Origin: Rhodoferax sp.
GTDB taxonomy: Bacteria; Pseudomonadota; Gammaproteobacteria; Burkholderiales; Burkholderiaceae_C
Assembly: GCF_030653815.1 (NCBI RefSeq)
Contig: NZ_JAURYQ010000036.1
Coordinates: 272,127 to 336,126, forward strand
DNA length: 64,000 bases
Reading direction: 5' to 3'
A program made the position numbers and the translations under genes. Positions 29,705-38,925 of the stretch are shown piece by piece; position 1 is the stretch's first letter, and each line of letters begins with the position of its first letter. Under the pieces are notes generated by a model that saw only the letters and a program-made list of their open reading frames with translations, did no database searches and was not told the DNA's origin.

Positions 29705-30169
29705 ATGAAAGTCAGTGATATCTTGCGCATCAAGGGCAGTACGCTTTACACGGTTACACCTGAAGAGCCCCTGGTCAGCGCGCTCAAGCTCATGGCGGAA
29801 CGTGACATTGGTTCGCTGGTGGTCATGGACCACGGTGACTTGGTGGGCATGCTCACGGTGCGCGAACTGACTCAGGTGCTGGTGAAAACCGGCGGGGTGA
29901 TCGACAAGACCATTGTGCGTACCGCCATGGACGACCACCCCCTGACCTGTACCATGGAAACCGACATGGACGAAGTGCGCCGCATGATGCTGGACCGCCA
30001 CGCGCGCTACATGCCGGTCATGAACAAGAAAATGCTGATGGGTGTGATCAGTTTTCATGACGTGGCCCGCGCTGTGGTGGACAGCCAGAACTTTGAGAAC
30101 AAGATGCTCAAGGCCTACATTCACGACTGGCCCGAAGGCCAGGCGCCTGACGACGCGCCCAAGCTGTAA
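29705..30169 (+). CDS. Two-CBS-domain protein
   Basis: A 154-residue soluble protein consisting almost entirely of a Bateman module: CBS1 about residues 8-62 (TVTPEEPLVSALKLMAERDIGSLVVMDHGDLVGMLT) and CBS2 about 76-132 (MDEVRRMMLDRHARYMPVMNKKMLMGVISFHDVARAV). Such modules usually bind adenine nucleotides and regulate partners. No enzymatic domain is attached. ATG 29705 follows CGAGGAGC. The FNR-like site upstream suggests induction when oxygen is low. Confidence 0.9.
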   Translation: MKVSDILRIKGSTLYTVTPEEPLVSALKLMAERDIGSLVVMDHGDLVGMLTVRELTQVLVKTGGVIDKTIVRTAMDDHPLTCTMETDMDEVRRMMLDRHARYMPVMNKKMLMGVISFHDVARAVVDSQNFENKMLKAYIHDWPEGQAPDDAPKL

Positions 30170-30222
30170 TTCTTGCCCTGATGCGCCCGGGTTCGGGCCC
30201 CGCTCTGGGATAATCGCGCCCC

Positions 30223-31317
30223 ATGAGCGGCAATACCTTTGGAAATTTATTCGCAGTCACCAACTTTGGTGAATCCCACGGCCCGGCCATTGGCTGCGTG
30301 ATCGACGGCTGCCCGCCAGGGCTGGCGCTGTCCGAGGCTGACATCCAGCCCGACCTGGACCGGCGCCGGCCGGGCACCAGCAAGTTCGTCACCCAGCGCA
30401 ACGAGCCCGATGCGGTGCAGATTTTGTCGGGCGTGTATGAGGGTAAAACCACCGGCACGCCAATTTGCCTGCTGATCAAAAACACCGACCAGCGCAGCAA
30501 GGACTATGGCAATATCGTCCAGACCTTTCGCCCCGGCCACGCCGACTACAGCTATTTTCAGAAATACGGCATTCGCGACCCACGCGGCGGTGGCCGCTCC
30601 AGTGCGCGCCTGACGGCGCCCATGGTGGCGGCCGGCGCGGTGGCCAAGAAATGGCTGTTTGAGAAATACGGCACTGTGTTTCGCGGCTGCATGACGCAAG
30701 TTGGCGAATTGCCGATTGCCTTTGAGTCGTGGGAGCATGTGCCCAACAACCCGTTTTTTGCGCCAGTGGCCGATGTCTCAGCGCTTGAAGCCTACATGAG
30801 TGAATTGCGCAAGGGCGGCGATTCGTGTGGTGCACGGCTGCGCGTGTCGGCGTCGAACGTGCCGGTGGGCTTGGGTGAGCCGCTGTTCGACAAGATGGAC
30901 GCTGACATTGCTTACGCCATGATGGGCGTCAATGCCGTCAAGGGCGTGGAAATTGGCGCCGGTTTTGCCAGTGTGACGCAACGTGGCAGCATGCACGGTG
31001 ATTCGCTATCCCCCCTGGGTTTCATGGGCAACAACGCCGGTGGTGTGCTCGGTGGCATCACCAGCGGGCAGGACCTGGAGGTGTCGGTGGCGATCAAGCC
31101 GACCAGTTCCATCTTGACGCCGCGCACCTCGATCGACATGGCGGGCCAGCCCACCGAAGTGGTCACCAAGGGCCGCCACGACCCCTGCGTGGGTATTCGC
31201 GCCACACCCATCCTGGAAGCCATGCTGGCGTTGGTGGTGATGGAGCACGCGTTGCGCCAGCGCGCCCAGTGCGGTGATGTGCGGCCCGGGCTGGCCCCCA
31301 TTGCAGCGCAGGCCTGA
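30223..31317 (+). CDS. aroC: Chorismate synthase
   Basis: Flavin-dependent enzyme converting EPSP to chorismate, 364 residues. Conserved blocks: [85 protein letters not shown] and the terminal [15 protein letters not shown] 30223 begins MSGNTFG, the usual N-terminus; a GGATAAT -10-like element ends only nine bases before it, so the mRNA may be nearly leaderless. Followed after 13 bases by the U32 protein gene. Confidence 0.97.
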   Translation: MSGNTFGNLFAVTNFGESHGPAIGCVIDGCPPGLALSEADIQPDLDRRRPGTSKFVTQRNEPDAVQILSGVYEGKTTGTPICLLIKNTDQRSKDYGNIVQTFRPGHADYSYFQKYGIRDPRGGGRSSARLTAPMVAAGAVAKKWLFEKYGTVFRGCMTQVGELPIAFESWEHVPNNPFFAPVADVSALEAYMSELRKGGDSCGARLRVSASNVPVGLGEPLFDKMDADIAYAMMGVNAVKGVEIGAGFASVTQRGSMHGDSLSPLGFMGNNAGGVLGGITSGQDLEVSVAIKPTSSILTPRTSIDMAGQPTEVVTKGRHDPCVGIRATPILEAMLALVVMEHALRQRAQCGDVRPGLAPIAAQA

Positions 31318-31330
31318 GTTGACACACGCC

Positions 31331-32731
31331 ATGAAAACCCCTGAACTGCTGGCCCCGGCCGGGTCACTGGCCATGCTGGAAACCGCGCTGGCCTTTGGTG
31401 CCACGGCCATTTATGCCGGCCAGCCGCGCTACTCCTTGCGCGTGCGCAACAACGACTTTGGCGACATTGAGGTCTTGAAGCAGGGCATTGACACCGCGCA
31501 CGCCAAGGGTGCCAGGTTTTTTCTGGTGTCCAACATCTTTCCGCACGGCAACAAAGTCAGGCACTACATTGACAACATGGCGCCGGTGATCGCGCTCAAA
31601 CCCGACGCCATGATCATGTCCGACCCCGGCCTGATCATGATGGTGCGCGAGACCTGGCCCGAGATGGAAATCCATCTGTCGGTGCAGGCCAACACGGTGA
31701 ATTCCGCCGCGGTCAGGTTCTGGAAAACCGTGGGCATCCACCGCGTGATTTTGTCGCGCGAGCTGTCGCTGGACCAGGTGGCCGAAATCCGCCAGGCTTG
31801 TCCCGACACCGAGCTCGAAGTCTTTGTGCACGGCGCCTTGTGTATTGCCTATTCGGGTCGCTGCCTGCTGTCGGGCTATTTCAACCACCGCGACGCCAAT
31901 CAGGGCAGTTGTACCAATTCCTGCCGCTGGGACTACAAAACGCAAAAAGGCGTGGTCGATGCCTCGGGCGATGTGCTGACCCGCCAGGCGGCCATGGCAC
32001 GCGAACGCGAACAGGACGAGCGCACCGGCGCTGGCGTGTTGCCAGGTCAGGGTGACATTGAGCGTTCACCCGAGGCCGATCAGGTTTACATGCTGGAGGA
32101 AAGCCAGCGCGAGGGCAGCTACATGCCGATCGAGGAAGACGAGCATGGCACCTATGTCATGAATTCGAAGGACCTGCGCGCCATCGAGCACGTCAAACGC
32201 CTGGTGGAGATTGGCGTCGATTCTCTCAAGATCGAGGGCCGCACCAAGAGCCCGTATTACGTGGCGCGCACGGTGCAAAGCTACCGCCGCGCCATTGACG
32301 ACGCAGTGGCCGGGCGCGAGCTCGACCCTGCCTTGCTCGGGCAGTTGGAGGGCCTGGCCAACCGGGGCTATACCTCGGGCTTTTTCCAGCGCCACACGCC
32401 CGAGGCCACACAAAATTACCTGCGCGGGTACTCCGAGTCGGGTCGCAGCCTGTATGTGGGTGACGCGGTGGCGTTTGATGCGTCGCGCGGCCTGATGCAA
32501 GTCAACGTGCGCAACCGCTTTGCGGTGGGCGACTGGCTCGAGATCATCCACCCGGATGGCAATGCTGATGTGCAGATCAGCCGCATGGAAAGCTTTGACG
32601 GTGCCGCCGTGGCGGTCGCCCCCGGCAGTGGCCACACGGTGTGGCTGCAACTGCCCGAGCGCGCCGTGGGTGCGTTTGTGGCGCGTTATGTCCACGCGCC
32701 AGAGACCGAACCCACAGTTTCGATGGTGTGA
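31331..32731 (+). CDS. U32 family protein, TrhP/YegQ-like tRNA hydroxylation protein
   Basis: A 466-residue protein of the peptidase-U32 family, which in E. coli YegQ/TrhP acts in prephenate-dependent 5-hydroxyuridine formation at tRNA position 34 rather than as a protease. Signature: ELEVFVHGALCIAYSGRCLLSGYFNHRDANQGSCTNSCRW, containing the cysteine cluster that likely holds an iron-sulfur centre, and DSLKIEGRTKSPYYVARTVQSYRRAID. A C-terminal beta domain (about 380-460) matches the YegQ C-terminal extension. It lies 13 bases behind aroC, whose product chorismate is the precursor of prephenate, a suggestive pairing. Confidence 0.88.
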   Translation: MKTPELLAPAGSLAMLETALAFGATAIYAGQPRYSLRVRNNDFGDIEVLKQGIDTAHAKGARFFLVSNIFPHGNKVRHYIDNMAPVIALKPDAMIMSDPGLIMMVRETWPEMEIHLSVQANTVNSAAVRFWKTVGIHRVILSRELSLDQVAEIRQACPDTELEVFVHGALCIAYSGRCLLSGYFNHRDANQGSCTNSCRWDYKTQKGVVDASGDVLTRQAAMAREREQDERTGAGVLPGQGDIERSPEADQVYMLEESQREGSYMPIEEDEHGTYVMNSKDLRAIEHVKRLVEIGVDSLKIEGRTKSPYYVARTVQSYRRAIDDAVAGRELDPALLGQLEGLANRGYTSGFFQRHTPEATQNYLRGYSESGRSLYVGDAVAFDASRGLMQVNVRNRFAVGDWLEIIHPDGNADVQISRMESFDGAAVAVAPGSGHTVWLQLPERAVGAFVARYVHAPETEPTVSMV

Positions 32732-32736
32732 CAGCG

Positions 32737-33156
32737 ATGACTGTGATTGTCGAGCCCTTGCACGTGCCCGAGGACGAGGTTGAGCTCACAGCCATCCGGG
32801 CGCAGGGCGCGGGTGGCCAGAACGTCAACAAGGTCTCCAGCGCGATTCATCTGCGCTTTGACATCATGGCTTCCAGCCTGCCGGACGATGTCAAGGAACG
32901 ACTGCTGGCCCTGCATGACAGTCGCATCACCCGGGACGGCGTGCTGGTGCTCAAGGCGCAGCAGCACCGCACCCAGGAAATGAACCGCTTTGACGCGCTG
33001 ATCCGCCTGCACGAGCTGGTCAACAGTGTGGCGCAGCCGCCCAAAACGCGCAAGCCGACCAAACCGACGCGGGCCTCGGTCAGGCGGGTGCGCCAAGCCA
33101 AGACGCAGCGCTCCGAAGTCAAGGCCGCGCGCGCGCCGGTTCGGTCAGAACATTGA
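32737..33156 (+). CDS. arfB: Alternative ribosome-rescue factor ArfB (YaeJ)
   Basis: Peptidyl-tRNA hydrolase that rescues stalled ribosomes, 139 residues. The catalytic GGQ motif is at residues 26-28 (RAQGAGGQNVNKVSSAIHLRF) and the C-terminal tail from about residue 105 is strongly basic (KTRKPTKPTRASVRRVRQAK), as needed to fill the empty mRNA channel. Lacks the codon-recognition domains of RF1/RF2. ATG 32737 lies five bases after the U32 gene stop. Confidence 0.95.
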   Translation: MTVIVEPLHVPEDEVELTAIRAQGAGGQNVNKVSSAIHLRFDIMASSLPDDVKERLLALHDSRITRDGVLVLKAQQHRTQEMNRFDALIRLHELVNSVAQPPKTRKPTKPTRASVRRVRQAKTQRSEVKAARAPVRSEH

Positions 33157-33188
33157 CAGGCTTGAGGCCTCTACTGGATCAATCAAAC

Positions 33189-34148
33189 ATGGCAATTCAA
33201 TGGTTCCCCGGGCACATGCACCTGACGCAAAAGGCAATTGCCGAGCGCATCAAAAACATCGATGTCGTGATCGAACTGCTCGACGCGCGCCTGCCCGCCT
33301 CCAGCGCCAACCCGATGCTGGCCGAACTGACCCAGGGTAAGCCGACACTCAAGGTGCTCAACAAACAGGACCTGGCCGACCCCGAGCGCACGGCCCAGTG
33401 GCTGGCGCATTACAACAGCCAGAGCGGTACCCGCGCCATCGGCCTGGACGCCAGTATGGCCGCGCCCGCCAAGGCGTTGATCAAGGCCTGTTTTGAGCTG
33501 GCGCCCAACCGTGGCGGCATGGTCAAGCCGATGCGGGTGCTGATTTGCGGCATCCCCAACGTGGGCAAATCCACCCTGATCAACACGCTGACCGCCAAGC
33601 GCGCGGCCAAAACCGGCGACGAGGCTGGTGTGACCAAGCTGGAGCAGCGCATCAGCCTGGCGGACGACTTTTACCTCTATGACACGCCCGGCATGCTGTG
33701 GCCGCGCATCATCGTGGCCAAGAGCGGTTACAACCTGGCCGCCAGCGGTGCGGTCGGGCGCAACGCCTTTGATGAACAAGAAGTGGCGCTGGAACTGCTG
33801 GACTATTTAAAGACGCATTACCCGGCTTTACTTGAAGCCCGTTTCAAGCTTGCCGATGTGGCCGACCTGACCGACGAGCAGTTGCTGGAGGCCATTGGGC
33901 GCCAGCGTGGAGCCCTGCAAGGCGGCAAAAAGATCAATTTGCAAAAGGCCGCCGAGATTGCGATTTACGACTTTCGCTCAGGCGTCATTGGTCGCATGAC
34001 GCTGGAAACACCCGAAGAATTTGCCCAATGGCTGGCTGTAGGCAAAACGCTGGATGCCGAGCGTCAGGTGAAAAAGGATGCGATCGAGTTGGACCGAAAA
34101 ATCAGGTTCAAAAAAATCCCGCGACCCGACTTACGCCCATCGCGGTGA
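33189..34148 (+). CDS. RbgA/YlqF-like ribosome biogenesis GTPase
   Basis: A circularly permuted GTPase of 319 residues. Motif order is G4 NKQD (58-61), G1 GIPNVGKS (121-128), then G3 DTPG (165-168), diagnostic of the YlqF/YawG family acting in large-subunit assembly. The N-terminal MAIQWFPGHMHLTQKAI and the C-terminal helical domain also match RbgA. ATG 33189 begins this conserved N-terminus. Located after arfB, so two translation-related genes adjoin. Confidence 0.9.
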   Translation: MAIQWFPGHMHLTQKAIAERIKNIDVVIELLDARLPASSANPMLAELTQGKPTLKVLNKQDLADPERTAQWLAHYNSQSGTRAIGLDASMAAPAKALIKACFELAPNRGGMVKPMRVLICGIPNVGKSTLINTLTAKRAAKTGDEAGVTKLEQRISLADDFYLYDTPGMLWPRIIVAKSGYNLAASGAVGRNAFDEQEVALELLDYLKTHYPALLEARFKLADVADLTDEQLLEAIGRQRGALQGGKKINLQKAAEIAIYDFRSGVIGRMTLETPEEFAQWLAVGKTLDAERQVKKDAIELDRKIRFKKIPRPDLRPSR

Positions 34149-34153
34149 TTTAT

Positions 34154-34450
34154 TCAAAAGCTTTGGTGTTGCAGCACCACATCCGAGCAAGGGTAGGCGA
34201 CGCAGGGCAGCACATAGCCTTCTTCCTTTTCTTCGGCGCTCAAGCCTGGCCAGTCGATCTCGTAGCGCACCTGGCCGCGTTCCAATTTGCTGAAACAGGT
34301 GCGGCAGGTGCCGTTGCGGCAGGAACTGGGCCAGTCAATGCCGCCTTGCTCGATGGAAACCAGCAGCGGCTGGTGCGACCAGGCATCAAACTGGGTGGCA
34401 TCGGGCTCGGCGATGCCTATGAAAATCGTCGGGTTATTGTCTACACTCAT
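34154..34450 (-). CDS. Plant-type 2Fe-2S ferredoxin
   Basis: A 98-residue ferredoxin-like protein with ligand pattern C-X4-C-X2-C (SSCRNGTCRTC) and a fourth Cys in YVLPCVAYPCSD. It lacks oxygenase or reductase domains, so it is a stand-alone electron carrier. It ends five bases from the convergent GTPase gene and diverges from the DHH gene with a 20-base gap. Confidence 0.88.
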   Translation of the reverse strand: MSVDNNPTIFIGIAEPDATQFDAWSHQPLLVSIEQGGIDWPSSCRNGTCRTCFSKLERGQVRYEIDWPGLSAEEKEEGYVLPCVAYPCSDVVLQHQSF

Positions 34451-34470
34451 TGATCAATTATATTTATCCC

Positions 34471-35406
34471 ATGAAATCCATATTGCCCCTGAGCTTGCTG
34501 GTCAAGCCCGATCACAACGACCCCCGGCCCCTCGTGATCTACCACGGCCACACCTGCCCCGACGGTTTTGCCGCAGCGCTGGCGGCCTGGATTTATTACC
34601 AGGGCAAGGCTGAATTTCTGGCCCTGGACCATGGTGATGTCCGTTCGGTGGACGACTTGCCACCGCTGGACGGGCGCGCGGTCTACATTCTCGATTTTTC
34701 TTTCGGCGAGGTGATCCTGCGCGCCATGGAAGAGCGCGCTGCCAAGCTGGTCATGTTGGACCACCACCTGAGCGCGGCCGAGAAACTCACCGGCTTTGTT
34801 TGCCGCTGCGGGGTGGTGCATTTCGACATGAATAAGTCGGGTGCGCGCCTGGCCTGGGAGTTTTTCCATCCGGAGCAGCCGGTGCCGGACCTGGTGCGTT
34901 TCGTCGAGGACCGTGACATCTGGGTCTGGCAATACCCTGAAAGTGCCAGCTTTCTGGCGGCGCTGGATATGGAGCCGTTTGACTTTGCGCGTTGGCAGCA
35001 CATTACCCGGATGGACGACGCGCACCTGGCTGCCTTCATTGAACGTGGCCATGCCATGGACGAGAAGTTCCAGAAATTGGCCGAGTTGATCGCGGAGTCG
35101 GCGAGCCCGGTGGTCTTCAACGGCGTGACGGGCTTGATGGTCAACGCGCCCGGTGTGTTTCACAGCCTGGTGGGTGACTTGCTGAGCAAGAAATCGGGCA
35201 CCTTCGCCTTGCTCTGGAGTGTCGACAAAAAAGTGGCGATCAAGTGTGGCCTGCGCTCCAGGTCTGATTTCAATTGCATTCCGCTGGCCGCCAGCATGGG
35301 CGGCGGTGGTCATGCGCAGGCCAGTGGCTTCAAGATGCCAATGGCGCGTCTGCCCGAGTTGCTCGGTGGCAGCTTGACCGGAACCATCACGGATGCACCG
35401 ACCTGA
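34471..35406 (+). CDS. DHH/DHHA1 family phosphoesterase
   Basis: A 311-residue metal-dependent phosphohydrolase. Visible are motif I HGHTCPDGFAAALAAW, the Asp in ILDFSF, motif III LDHHLSA (the DHH), and the C-terminal DHHA1 signature AASMGGGGHAQASGF. This Cys-Pro-Asp-Gly variant is not canonical RecJ or NrnA and its substrate is unknown; related proteins hydrolyse short oligonucleotides or cyclic dinucleotide products. ATG 34471 is preferred to a TTG 21 bases upstream. The 3' side carries the terminator of the opposing phasin gene. Confidence 0.82.
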   Translation: MKSILPLSLLVKPDHNDPRPLVIYHGHTCPDGFAAALAAWIYYQGKAEFLALDHGDVRSVDDLPPLDGRAVYILDFSFGEVILRAMEERAAKLVMLDHHLSAAEKLTGFVCRCGVVHFDMNKSGARLAWEFFHPEQPVPDLVRFVEDRDIWVWQYPESASFLAALDMEPFDFARWQHITRMDDAHLAAFIERGHAMDEKFQKLAELIAESASPVVFNGVTGLMVNAPGVFHSLVGDLLSKKSGTFALLWSVDKKVAIKCGLRSRSDFNCIPLAASMGGGGHAQASGFKMPMARLPELLGGSLTGTITDAPT

Positions 35407-35410
35407 TCCG

Positions 35411-35449
35411 GAAAAATAAAAAAAAGGGTTGGTCTTGCGACCAACCCTT
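35411..35449 (-). terminator. Rho-independent terminator of the phasin gene
   Basis: An 11-bp perfect stem, 35424-35434 with 35439-35449, closes a 4-base loop. Read on the minus strand it is followed by a long T-run (TTTTTTTTATTTTT from 35424 downwards), the classic terminator form. It lies about 165 bases beyond the phasin stop. Seen from the plus strand no T-tract follows, so it acts chiefly on the phasin transcript. Confidence 0.9.
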
Positions 35450-35615
35450 AAGGAGTCCCTGAACCTGAAGGTTTCGAAAGGACCCGAGGAGACAACGGTT
35501 GGAAAACTTTCGTTTTCAATGTTTCAAATCATACCAAGCAAGTCAGGGTTTCCCCTTGGTTTTAGGCGCTAAGCCCTAAAAAAATAGTGTCAGACGACTT
35601 GCCGGGCTGTATCAA

Positions 35616-36152
35616 TTAACGCTTTTTGGCAGCTGGCTTGGCCGTTGCAGTGGAAGCCACAGCGTTGAAGTTGGCTTCGGCCACTTCAGTCGCTTGCTTG
35701 ACCGCTTTTTGCACAGATTCCAGGGCGTTGGTGGCAGCAGCCACCGAGCTCTTCATCACAGCCACGGCGGTTTCGGAACCAGCAGGTGCATTTTTGGCGG
35801 CGGCTTCAACCATGCCAGCAAATTGTTGCTGGGCTTCAGCAGCCTGGCTCTCGAAAGCCTTGGTGAACTCGCTGGAAGCGCCCGTGGCGATTTCGTACAG
35901 GTGACGGCTGTAAGCAGCGGTTTTTTCAGCCAGAGGTTGCAGCAGGCTGGATTGCAGTGCCATCAATTCCTGGGCATCCTTCACGCTCAACATGGCCTTG
36001 GTGGTGTCACCGGTCTCAGCCAGAGCAGCTTTGGAGGCGCTCATGTTGAGTTCGACAATCTTTTCCACGCCTTCGAAGGCCTTGGCGGTCAGGCCCAACA
36101 GGGTTTCAACATTGGCTTTTTGTGAGGCCATCACTTGTTCTACGGTCAGCAT
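35616..36152 (-). CDS. phaP: Phasin family protein (PhaP), polyhydroxyalkanoate granule protein
   Basis: A 178-residue amphipathic helical protein coating PHB granules. It starts [36 protein letters not shown], the Phasin_2 pattern, and ends in an Ala/Lys-rich tail. Nearly all of it is predicted alpha-helix without signal peptide. The ATG at 36152 has GGAG eight bases upstream; the alternative TTG two codons earlier is less likely. A near-consensus promoter and two PhaR-like repeats lie upstream, and a strong terminator downstream, as expected for an abundant, granule-responsive protein. Confidence 0.92.
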   Translation of the reverse strand: MLTVEQVMASQKANVETLLGLTAKAFEGVEKIVELNMSASKAALAETGDTTKAMLSVKDAQELMALQSSLLQPLAEKTAAYSRHLYEIATGASSEFTKAFESQAAEAQQQFAGMVEAAAKNAPAGSETAVAVMKSSVAAATNALESVQKAVKQATEVAEANFNAVASTATAKPAAKKR

Positions 36153-36215
36153 ATTCAATTCTCCAGAAGGTTAGTAAAAAGGTATCTGCGCCGAAACTGA
36201 GTGAGACCCGGTTTA

Positions 36216-36230
36216 TGTTGCAGTGCAGCA
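36216..36230. promoter_or_regulatory. PhaR-like repeat 1 (TGTTGCAGTGCAGCA)
   Basis: One of two 15-base repeats differing at a single base (the second is at 36275-36289). The TGC/GCA-rich composition resembles operators described for the PHB regulator PhaR. It lies just downstream of the predicted phasin transcription start, a position suited to repression. Confidence 0.55.
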
Positions 36231-36238
36231 TGGGATGA

Positions 36239-36266
36239 ATTATAGGGTTATCCCGTGTCTGCGCAA
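36239..36266 (-). promoter_or_regulatory. Phasin promoter
   Basis: Read on the minus strand, -10 TATAAT is perfect (36239-36244) and a -35-like TTGCGC (36261-36266) lies 16 bases upstream. The predicted start is near 36232, between the two PhaR-like repeats. Confidence 0.6.
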
Positions 36267-36274
36267 GCTTTTTT

Positions 36275-36289
36275 TGTTGCATTGCAGCA
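36275..36289. promoter_or_regulatory. PhaR-like repeat 2 (TGTTGCATTGCAGCA)
   Basis: Matches repeat 1 at 14 of 15 bases, in the same orientation, 59 bases away. It lies upstream of the phasin -35 element and 56 bases before the divergent deacetylase start, so it could serve either promoter. Confidence 0.5.
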
Positions 36290-36344
36290 AATTAGAGACG
36301 AGTTTCTAAAAATGCCGATGTTGTCATCAAGACAAAATGAGACC

Positions 36345-37280
36345 ATGCAAGCTTTTTATTCAGACCATTTCGTTTTGCCCTTGCCGCCGGGGCATCGGTT
36401 CCCAATGGCCAAGTACGCCATGCTGCGTGAAGCCATCACGCAGCAGTTGCCAGCAGTGAGCTTGCTGGAGGCGCCGGTTGCCAGTGATGGCCAGCTGGCG
36501 CTGGTTCACACACCCGATTACATCGACAGTTTGGTGAGCGGTCAGATCAGTGCCGCGGCCATGCGCGAGATTGGCTTTCCCTGGAGCGAATTCATGGTGG
36601 AGCGGGCGCGGCGTTCGGTCGGCGCCACCGTGGCGGCGGTGCGCTCGGCACTCCGGAGCGGCATTGCCGCCAACCTGGCGGGCGGTACGCACCATGCCTA
36701 TGCGGCCAAGGGCGGCGGGTTTTGCGTGTTCAATGATGTGGCAGTCGCCGCCCGGCTGGCGCAGTCTGAATGGCACAGGCAACACCGCCAACTGCTGAAG
36801 GTGGCGGTGATCGACCTCGACGTGCATCAGGGCAATGGCACGGCACATATTTTTCAGCAGGACGACAGCGTCTTCACGCTGTCACTGCATGGCGACAAGA
36901 ACTTTCCTTTTCGCAAGGAAGCCAGTGACCTTGATGTCGCGCTGCCGGACGGTTGCCAGGATGCGGACTACCTGGCGGCGCTGGAGCTGGCGCTGCAAGC
37001 GCTGGACCAGCGCTTTGCCCCCGGCCTGGTGCTGTACCTGGCCGGCGCCGACCCCTATGCGGGGGATCGGCTGGGGCGCCTGGCTCTGACCCCCGACGGA
37101 CTGGAAGCGCGCGATCGGCGTGTGTTTGACTGGTGCCACCAGCGCAGGATTCCTGTGGCCTTTGTGATGGCGGGCGGTTATGGCCGGCAGATTGACGAAA
37201 CGGTCCGGATCCAAAGCCGCACTTTCCGTGCGGGCCTGTCCTATGCGCAGCGCTGGGGTACCGACCACCGCGGGCATTGA
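36345..37280 (+). CDS. Histone deacetylase/acetoin utilisation family deacetylase
   Basis: A 311-residue zinc-dependent deacetylase. Motifs: [21 protein letters not shown] at the start, [12 protein letters not shown], the paired His region [24 protein letters not shown], the zinc ligands in [16 protein letters not shown], and [15 protein letters not shown] near the end. ATG 36345 is chosen because the conserved N-terminus begins there; the frame extends upstream into the promoter region. The natural substrate of this class (acetylpolyamine, acetylated protein or small amide) cannot be assigned. Divergent from the phasin gene. Confidence 0.88.
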   Translation: MQAFYSDHFVLPLPPGHRFPMAKYAMLREAITQQLPAVSLLEAPVASDGQLALVHTPDYIDSLVSGQISAAAMREIGFPWSEFMVERARRSVGATVAAVRSALRSGIAANLAGGTHHAYAAKGGGFCVFNDVAVAARLAQSEWHRQHRQLLKVAVIDLDVHQGNGTAHIFQQDDSVFTLSLHGDKNFPFRKEASDLDVALPDGCQDADYLAALELALQALDQRFAPGLVLYLAGADPYAGDRLGRLALTPDGLEARDRRVFDWCHQRRIPVAFVMAGGYGRQIDETVRIQSRTFRAGLSYAQRWGTDHRGH

Positions 37281-37387
37281 AATTATTGAATAACCGGTGG
37301 TGCGAATATCACAAGAAGAATCGCCTGAAATGTTTCACAATTCGCCATGGCACGCCAAACGCGTGTGACAACAAGGAGACTGATTTC

Positions 37388-38206
37388 ATGGCGTTGACCC
37401 CTTTTGAAGCGCGAAGCTACCCACAAAAACCGACCGATGTTTACCTGTTTGCCACTTGCCTGATTGACCAGTTCACGCCCGAGGCCGGGCTGGACACGGT
37501 GCGTCTGCTGGAGCGCGAGGGCATCCGGGTGCATTACCTGGAAGCGCAAACCTGCTGTGGTCAGCCCGCCCACAGCAGCGGTTTTCCGGACGAGGCCCGC
37601 GCCGTGGCCTTGCAACAATTGAATCTGTTTGTCGAACCCTGGCCGGTGGTGATTCCGTCGGGTTCGTGTGGCGGCATGATCCGCAAGCATTACCCGCATC
37701 TGTTTGCCGACGACCCGGTGCTGCACGCCAAGGCCGTCGACCTGTCCGGGCGGGTTTATGAACTCAGTGAATTCCTGGTGCACGTGGTCAATTTCAGCCA
37801 GCCCGACCTGGGCGCACCGTGCACCATCGCGCTGCATACCTCGTGCCATGCACGCCGTGAGATGGGTGTGCACGAGACCAGCGTGGCGCTGTTGGACAGC
37901 ATGGCGCAGGTGAGCGTGGTGGTGCAGGCGCGCATTGAGGAATGTTGCGGCTTTGGTGGTACCTTTGCCATGCGCTACCCCGACATCTCCGAGGCCATCG
38001 TCAGCGACAAGGTGGCCGCCATCCGTGACACCGGCGCCGCGTCGCTGGTCAGCGCCGACTGCGGTTGCCTGCTCAACATCACCGGCCGCGCCGCCAAGCA
38101 GGATGAGCTGGCCGGGCTGCCCCAAGCCACGCTGCCGGGTGAGCATCTGGCAAGCTTTTTGTGGCGGCGAACGACCGAAGCAGCCAATCAGGGAGACGCC
38201 GCATGA
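37388..38206 (+). CDS. lutA: L-lactate oxidation complex protein LutA
   Basis: A 272-residue iron-sulfur protein with two CCG domains: CLIDQF...TCCGQPAHSSGF and HTSCHARREM...ECCGFGGTFAMRYP. This two-CCG architecture is that of LutA/YkgE, part of the LutABC complex oxidising L-lactate to pyruvate. ATG 37388 follows AAGGAG at nine bases. The stop overlaps the lutC start (ATGA), and all three genes of this operon are coupled that way. Confidence 0.92.
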   Translation: MALTPFEARSYPQKPTDVYLFATCLIDQFTPEAGLDTVRLLEREGIRVHYLEAQTCCGQPAHSSGFPDEARAVALQQLNLFVEPWPVVIPSGSCGGMIRKHYPHLFADDPVLHAKAVDLSGRVYELSEFLVHVVNFSQPDLGAPCTIALHTSCHARREMGVHETSVALLDSMAQVSVVVQARIEECCGFGGTFAMRYPDISEAIVSDKVAAIRDTGAASLVSADCGCLLNITGRAAKQDELAGLPQATLPGEHLASFLWRRTTEAANQGDAA

Positions 38207-38925
38207 ACGCCACCATGAACCCCACTGCTGCGGCTGAAGCCAACGCGCGCAGCAGTATTCTGGCGCGCCTGCGTGCGCCCGCCACACCTGCGCCGCTGCC
38301 ACTGCCCGACGTCAGCGCCTGGTTTGCCGCGCACCAGCGCCACGAGGACAACGCCCAGCGCGTCAGCCGCATGCGTGCTGCACTGGAAGCCGTCAAGACG
38401 GAGGTGCACGACACCACGGTAGCCGACTGGCCTGAACTTTTGTTGCGCCTGATCGCCGCCAAGGGGCTGCGCAACCTGCTGATTGGGACCGACACACCGC
38501 ACGGCGCTGAACTGGAGGCGCGTCAGCCTGCCAATCTGGAGCTCAAGCGTTATGCCGAGTCCATCGATTCCTGGCGTGACGTGCTGTTTGATGAGGTGGA
38601 TGCCTCGCTGACGCTGGCCAAAAGCGCCATTGCCGAGATTGGCAGCCTGATTGTGTGGCCCACGCCACAAGAGCCGCGGCTGATGTCGCTGGTGCCCTCG
38701 GTGCACTTTGTGCTGCTCGACGTGGCCAACATTCATGCTGATTTTTACTCCGCCATGACCAGTGAGGGCTGGAAAGACAGCCTGCCCACCAATGCCTTGC
38801 TGATTTGCGGCCCGTCCAAGACCGCCGACATTCAGCAGACGCTGGCTTATGGTGCCCATGGCCCGCGTGAACTGGTGGTGCTGTTGCGCCACGCTCAAGC
38901 CCTCACACCAGGAGCCGCCGCATGA
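38203..38925 (+). CDS. lutC: L-lactate utilisation protein LutC (LUD domain)
   Basis: A 240-residue LUD/DUF162 protein, the small third subunit of the lactate oxidation complex. Typical features: AEIGSLIVWPTPQEPRLMSLVPSVHFVLLDVANI and LICGPSKTADIQQTLAYGAHGPREL. Sits between lutA and lutB, overlapping both by four bases, so the order here is lutA-lutC-lutB rather than the lutABC order of Bacillus. Confidence 0.9.
   Translation: MNATMNPTAAAEANARSSILARLRAPATPAPLPLPDVSAWFAAHQRHEDNAQRVSRMRAALEAVKTEVHDTTVADWPELLLRLIAAKGLRNLLIGTDTPHGAELEARQPANLELKRYAESIDSWRDVLFDEVDASLTLAKSAIAEIGSLIVWPTPQEPRLMSLVPSVHFVLLDVANIHADFYSAMTSEGWKDSLPTNALLICGPSKTADIQQTLAYGAHGPRELVVLLRHAQALTPGAAA

Noticed and set aside
30185-30198. 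A GCCCG/CGGGC hairpin between the CBS gene and aroC as a terminator.
   Set aside because: Short stem without T-tract, and it lies in the probable aroC promoter region.
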